A stretch of DNA of 64,000 nt, taken from positions 1 through 64,000 of the forward strand of contig CAWEQW010000006.1 in assembly GCA_963811365.1 (NCBI GenBank), read 5' to 3'. Under the pieces are notes generated by a model. It did no database searches and was not told where the DNA came from. It saw only the letters and a list, made by a program, of their open reading frames with translations. Of the stretch, positions 60,911 to 64,000 are shown piece after piece; position 1 is the stretch's first letter, and each line of letters opens with the position of its first letter. The stretch is from CAWEQW01 sp963811365. Its GTDB lineage: Bacteria; Actinomycetota; Actinomycetes; Propionibacteriales; Nocardioidaceae. A program made the position numbers and the translations under genes.

Positions 60911-61699
60911 ATGGTGCACGCCGCAACCGGGTCGACCGGCGACCCGACGAGAGGACCCCGCCGGACCCGACGCCGCACGACCGCGCTCGTCACGGCCGCC
61001 GCTGCCGGCGCAGCCCTCCTGACCGGCGCAGCCCAGCTGCACGCGGCAGCCGGCCCCGCGGCCGACCCCGCAGGCGACCACGCGGCCGGCCAGGCGAGCG
61101 TGCGGCTCGCGGGCGGCTCCGCGGACGACGTCGTCCTCGACCGGGGGCCGACCACCGACCTCACCGGCTGCGTGGACGACCGGTTCGCCACGGATCCCGC
61201 GACGGTCGAGGTGCTGTACGGCGTGCGGCAGGCGACGCCGACCGGTGAGGCGAGGGTGCTGGTCGTCCGCAACGCCGTCGGCCGCGTCCGGCTGTGCGAC
61301 ATGCTCGGCACCGACGCGCCGTCCGTCGTGCCCGGCACGCTGCCGACCACGGACCGGCCCGTCGAGCAGCTCTCCAACGGCCGGCGCGCCTGGGACTGCC
61401 GGGGCGGCGCCGTGCACCGGCTGCGCACCAGCCAGTGGCTCAGCGTGCTCGGCTCGGTGGCCGTGGTCCGGACGCGGTTCGTGGTGGGCGGGAGGCCGCA
61501 GCCGTGGTTCGTGACCCGTCCCGCGGACGGGATCGCCCACCTCCAGGCCTGGCTCGACGGGCCGCTGCGCGGGCACCAGAGGCTCGCCGTGCAGGAGCAG
61601 GTGCTCGACGCCGCCGGCAGACCGGTCCGGCAGACCGCGGTGCCGACCGGGCGGCAACCGCTCACCGGGTGCGCGGACGGCTCCGCGATGATCGGGTGA
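60911..61699 (+). CDS. Secreted protein of unknown function
   Basis: 262 residues. Arg-rich start (RRTRRRTTALVTAAAAGAAL) and cleavage near LHAAAG indicate Sec or Tat export; the twin-arginine run lacks the usual consensus. The mature part has several cysteines (TGCVDDRF, VRLCDMLG, WDCRGGAVH, LTGCADGS), which may pair outside the cell, and beta-rich segments such as VAVVRTRFVVGGRPQPWFVT. No family is recognised. ATG 60911 follows GAGGGGGGA. It stands alone, upstream of the remnant region. Confidence 0.6.
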   Translation: MVHAATGSTGDPTRGPRRTRRRTTALVTAAAAGAALLTGAAQLHAAAGPAADPAGDHAAGQASVRLAGGSADDVVLDRGPTTDLTGCVDDRFATDPATVEVLYGVRQATPTGEARVLVVRNAVGRVRLCDMLGTDAPSVVPGTLPTTDRPVEQLSNGRRAWDCRGGAVHRLRTSQWLSVLGSVAVVRTRFVVGGRPQPWFVTRPADGIAHLQAWLDGPLRGHQRLAVQEQVLDAAGRPVRQTAVPTGRQPLTGCADGSAMIG

Positions 61700-61802
61700 G
61701 CGGCGGCCTGCTCAGCCCGAGTACGGCACCGGGACCGCAGCAGGGCCGCGGTGGCCAGTGCGGTCGACCGCCCGGACGCCGAAGGGTCGGACGGGTTGAC
61801 CG

Positions 61803-61917
61803 TCAGACGGTGAGGATCCGGACGTCCTGGTGCTGGTGCGGGCAGCTCTCGTCCGGCTCGGTGAACCGGCCCCCGGGGAACCCGCGCTCGAGGAACGGGA
61901 TGTCGTCGCCCCGGACG
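61803..61917 (-). pseudogene. C-terminal fragment of an M28-family aminopeptidase
   Basis: The frame reads DDIPFLERGFPGGRFTEPDE followed by HQHQDVRILTV and a stop. This matches the zinc-ligand and substrate region of secreted M28 peptidases (DxxPFLxxGFPAxRFTEPxE...HQHQD), but only ~35 residues remain. Upstream the frame is not coding-like. A decayed remnant. Confidence 0.6.
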
Positions 61918-61953
61918 GTGGCGGCTGCCGAGGCGATGCGGCGGCACCGGCGA

Positions 61954-62039
61954 CCACTCGAACCGGCAGTCGGAGTGCAGGTAGGCCCGGCTCAGGCTGC
62001 ACGTCCATGACCACCGGCTTCGAGTGCCGGTCGGAGTGG
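61954..62039 (+). repeat. 86-bp repeat with inverted ends, copy 1
   Basis: Left end CCACTCGAACCGGCAGTCGG and right end CGAGTGCCGGTCGGAGTGG are near-complementary. The interior shares GCTGCACGTC and CCACCGGCTTCGAG with copy 2 at 62648. It lies just after the sulfatase remnant's stop. Confidence 0.6.
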
Positions 62040-62042
62040 TCG

Positions 62043-62420
62043 TCAGGTGCCGTACCTGGCGTGCACAGCTGCCCAGAACGACAGGGCAAGGTCGCGCTCG
62101 CGGCCCGGCGACGCCTGGAGCTCGGCCGGCAGCGGCACCGTGCAGGCGTCTGCGGCGCAGTCGGTGTAGCTCCACCACGCCGCGTCGAGCACCGACCGTA
62201 CGGCGGCGTACTCGGGGTCGCCGGCGACGTTGTGCATCTCGTTGGGGTCCATCGCGAGGTCGTACAGCTCCGACTGCCCGTCGTTGTAGCGGATGTAGGC
62301 GTACTGCGCGGTCCGGATGCCCTGCGTGTTCAGGCCGGCGTGGAAGCCGGCACTGTCGCCGACGGGGAGCCCGGCCCCGCCCAGCCGGCCCTCGGTCACC
62401 ACCGGCACCGTCCACCCGGT
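62043..62420 (-). pseudogene. C-terminal remnant of a sulfatase
   Basis: About 125 residues read VTEGRLGGAGLPVGDSAGFH, TAQYAYIRYNDGQSELYDLA, DPNEMHNVAGDPEYAAVRSV and a cysteine-paired tail (DCAADACTVPLP). These are the C-terminal subdomain of arylsulfatase-like enzymes, where YIRYNDGQSELYDL is diagnostic. The catalytic N-terminal half, including the formylglycine CxPxR, is absent: the frame degrades near 62420 before the module of repeats. A truncation, not expected to be active. Notable in a strain with sulfotransferases. Confidence 0.75.
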
Positions 62421-62647
62421 CCACCCTGCAGCGACATCGCCAGTGTCAGCACGCCGGCCGCGGCCAGGCCCCAGGCCGGCAGTACGTCGGTGTGAGTCGC
62501 GGAACGTCGAGAATGCCACGGTCGCCTCCCCCGAAGCGGGGTGTCGCCCGTAGCACTGCGTCTGGACCAAGCGGGCGGCCCAGGTTCGTGCGCCCCACGC
62601 TTCCAGCCGAACAGCACGTGCACCAGAGTCTTTGGTCACTGCAACCG

Positions 62648-62734
62648 CCACTCGGACCGGCAGTCGGGGGCCACCGCGGGCACGGCCCCCGCTGCACGCC
62701 GGCGCCCACCGGGCTCGAGTGCCGGTCGGTGTGG
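62648..62734 (+). repeat. 87-bp repeat with inverted ends, copy 2
   Basis: Left end CCACTCGGACCGGCAGTCGG and right end CGAGTGCCGGTCGGTGTGG match copy 1 with few differences. Together the copies bracket the sulfatase remnant. Each could fold into a long hairpin. Confidence 0.6.
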
Positions 62735-62743
62735 TCGACCGAG

Positions 62744-63529
62744 CTAGGAGAGCGCGGCGGACAGCCGGGTGGCGACGTCGGTGAGCCGGTCGAGCAGGCC
62801 GTCAGTGCGCACGCCGGCGAACCGCTCCGCGGGCCCGGACAGCGACATGGCGGCGGCAACCCGGCTGCCGTCGGTGACCGGTACGGCGACGCAGCGGACG
62901 CCGACCTCCTGCTCCTCCTCGTCGGCGGCCCACCCCTGGTGCCGCACCACGGCGAGATCGGCGAGCAGCTCGTCGAGGTCAGTGAGCGTGCGCGGAGTCG
63001 ACCGCGGGGTGCCGGCGCGCCGCAGCAGCGACCGGGCGCGGTCCACCGGCATCGCGGCGAGCAGCACCTTGCCGACCGCGGTGGAGTGCAGCGGGACGTG
63101 CCGGCCGACCTCCGCGAACATCCGCAGCGTGTGCGGCGACGGCACCTGCGCGACGTACACCGCGTCGTCGCCCTCGAGCACGGCGAGGTTCGCGGTCTCA
63201 CCCGACCAGGCGACGAGCTCGCCGAGGAACTGCTGCGCCTGCCGCGCGAGCGACCGCTGTACGGCGTCGGCGAGAGCGAGCGAGGCGAGGCCGACGGAGT
63301 ACCTGCGCGAGGAGTCCCGGCGGACGTACCCGCGAACCTGGAGGCTGTGCAGCAGCCGGTGCGCCGTGCCCTGCGCGAGCCCCGCCCGGCCGGCGACCTC
63401 GCCCAGCCCCAGCGCGACCTCGGAGGCCGCCAGCGTCTCGATCAGGTCGAGCGCGCGGTCCAGCGACTGGACCGTTCCGGCCGCTCGCGCGGGGCCGGCC
63501 ACGTCGGCCGACGCGTCGGACCCGGTCAC
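62744..63529 (-). CDS. IclR-family transcriptional regulator
   Basis: 261 residues. The winged helix has QSLDRALDLIETLAASE (~21-37) and GLAQGTAHRLLHSLQVRGYV (recognition helix). The C-terminal effector domain carries FAEVGRHVPLHSTAVGKVLL and VRCVAVPVTDGSRVAAAMSL, as in regulators of aromatic, glyoxylate or allantoin pathways. GTG 63529 overlaps the glcF stop by four bases, so it follows glcF in one transcript and probably controls glycolate or a related 2-hydroxyacid. The effector is unknown. Confidence 0.88.
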   Translation of the reverse strand: MTGSDASADVAGPARAAGTVQSLDRALDLIETLAASEVALGLGEVAGRAGLAQGTAHRLLHSLQVRGYVRRDSSRRYSVGLASLALADAVQRSLARQAQQFLGELVAWSGETANLAVLEGDDAVYVAQVPSPHTLRMFAEVGRHVPLHSTAVGKVLLAAMPVDRARSLLRRAGTPRSTPRTLTDLDELLADLAVVRHQGWAADEEEQEVGVRCVAVPVTDGSRVAAAMSLSGPAERFAGVRTDGLLDRLTDVATRLSAALS

Positions 63530-64000
63530 GGCCGGCGTCCGGTGAGCGTCTCGACCGGCAGCCCGCGGATCGAGGCGTCCAGCACCTCCACGGTGTGCAC
63601 CAGACCCATCGGGTGGCCCGAGCGCTCGATCGCCGAGGAGACCTGCATCAGGCAGCCCGGGTTCGCGGTGACCAGCAGCCGTGCCCCGGTCGCGACGACG
63701 TGGGCGGCCTTGCGGTCGCCCAGCTCGCGTGCCGGCGTGGGGTTGAGGATGTTGTAGATCCCGGCCGAGCCGCAGCAGAGCTCGGCTTCGGGCACCTCGC
63801 GCAGCTCGAGTCCGGGGATCGCCGCGAGCAGCGCACGCGGCTGGCTGCGGACGCCCTGGGCGTGCCCGAGGTGGCAGGCGTCGTGGTAGGCGACGCTGAC
63901 GTCCAGCGGCTGCCGCTCCGCCACCGGTCCGAGCTCGACGAGCAGCTCGGACACGTCGCGGACCCCCACGGCGAACCGACGGGCCCGCTCGGCGTACCGC
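63526..64000 (-). CDS. glcF: Glycolate oxidase iron-sulfur subunit (GlcF), C-terminal part
   Basis: The last ~157 residues are visible; the 5' end is outside the window. DVSVAYHDACHLGHAQGVRS, VPEAELCCGSAGIYNILNP and ARLLVTANPGCLMQVSSAIE are the CCG domains of heterodisulfide-reductase/GlcF-type proteins, with the double-cysteine CCG motif binding a cluster. GlcDEF oxidises glycolate to glyoxylate and feeds electrons to quinone. TGA overlaps the IclR GTG. Assignment to GlcF over other CCG proteins rests on motif spacing. Confidence 0.82.
   Translation of the reverse strand, partial: RYAERARRFAVGVRDVSELLVELGPVAERQPLDVSVAYHDACHLGHAQGVRSQPRALLAAIPGLELREVPEAELCCGSAGIYNILNPTPARELGDRKAAHVVATGARLLVTANPGCLMQVSSAIERSGHPMGLVHTVEVLDASIRGLPVETLTGRRP

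Overview
The window is about 70% GC, with GTG starts, four-base gene overlaps and GC3-driven open frames on every strand. It carries actinobacterial marker genes: BldC, GlnR, mycothiol synthase MshD, a mycobacterial-type Nudix/phosphatase fusion, and a GAF-ANTAR protein. The order sulfurtransferase - thioredoxin - GlnR - MshD - phosphate genes resembles the M. tuberculosis Rv0814c-Rv0821c region. I infer a chromosomal segment of an actinomycete, probably Nocardioidaceae; the genus is an inference.

Region 1 (1-5.0 kb): an exopolysaccharide locus with a Wzx-like flippase, an O-antigen-ligase-like membrane protein and a Wzz/BY-kinase fusion, followed by an intact cupin. All three large genes are readable only by switching frame every 100-300 bases. 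Region 2 (5.2-17.0 kb): mixed core and regulatory genes: a large HTH regulator, YgfZ, VanZ-like, Fur-like, a secreted HNH lipoprotein, STAS, a lipoprotein, a PP2C/ATPase regulator, nitrobindin, Dtd, a BKACE enzyme and BldC. Region 3 (17.6-40.8 kb): a second surface-polysaccharide locus with a beta-helix protein, flippase, two glycosyltransferases, two sulfotransferases, a Wzz protein that has lost its Walker A motif, a polymerase-like protein, a polyprenyl glycosylphosphotransferase, three secreted propeller proteins and a membrane-anchored discoidin-like protein. An ANTAR protein, a PadR-controlled ABC exporter and an F420-type protein interrupt it. The gene set suggests a sulfated surface glycan with secreted propeller proteins.

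Region 4 (41-47 kb): sulfur and redox genes. The DUF4395 - sulfurtransferase - DUF1416 operon has a cysteine-containing leader peptide and an attenuator-like fold; then come LMW phosphatase, thioredoxin, MoaD-like, GlnR, MshD and an esterase. Region 5 (47.3-56.7 kb): polyphosphate kinase, the Nudix/phosphatase protein, PstSCAB and a low-affinity PiT/DUF47 pair, with PHO-box-like direct repeats before pstS and weaker ones before ppk and the Nudix gene. Region 6 (56.7-59.6 kb): csoR-copZ-copA behind a perfect inverted-repeat operator. Region 7 (59.6-64 kb): a cold shock protein with a clear terminator, a secreted protein, remnants of an M28 peptidase and a sulfatase among repeated sequences, an IclR regulator and the end of glcF.

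Extragenic repeats are a theme of the window. A ~85-bp module followed by a GC-rich tandem array occurs at 9.0 kb and, inverted, at 55.0 kb. A short word related to AACCCGCGGCKCGGC recurs in at least four intergenic gaps. A pair of 86-87 bp repeats with inverted ends flanks the sulfatase remnant. I saw no CRISPR array, insertion sequence, rRNA or tRNA gene.
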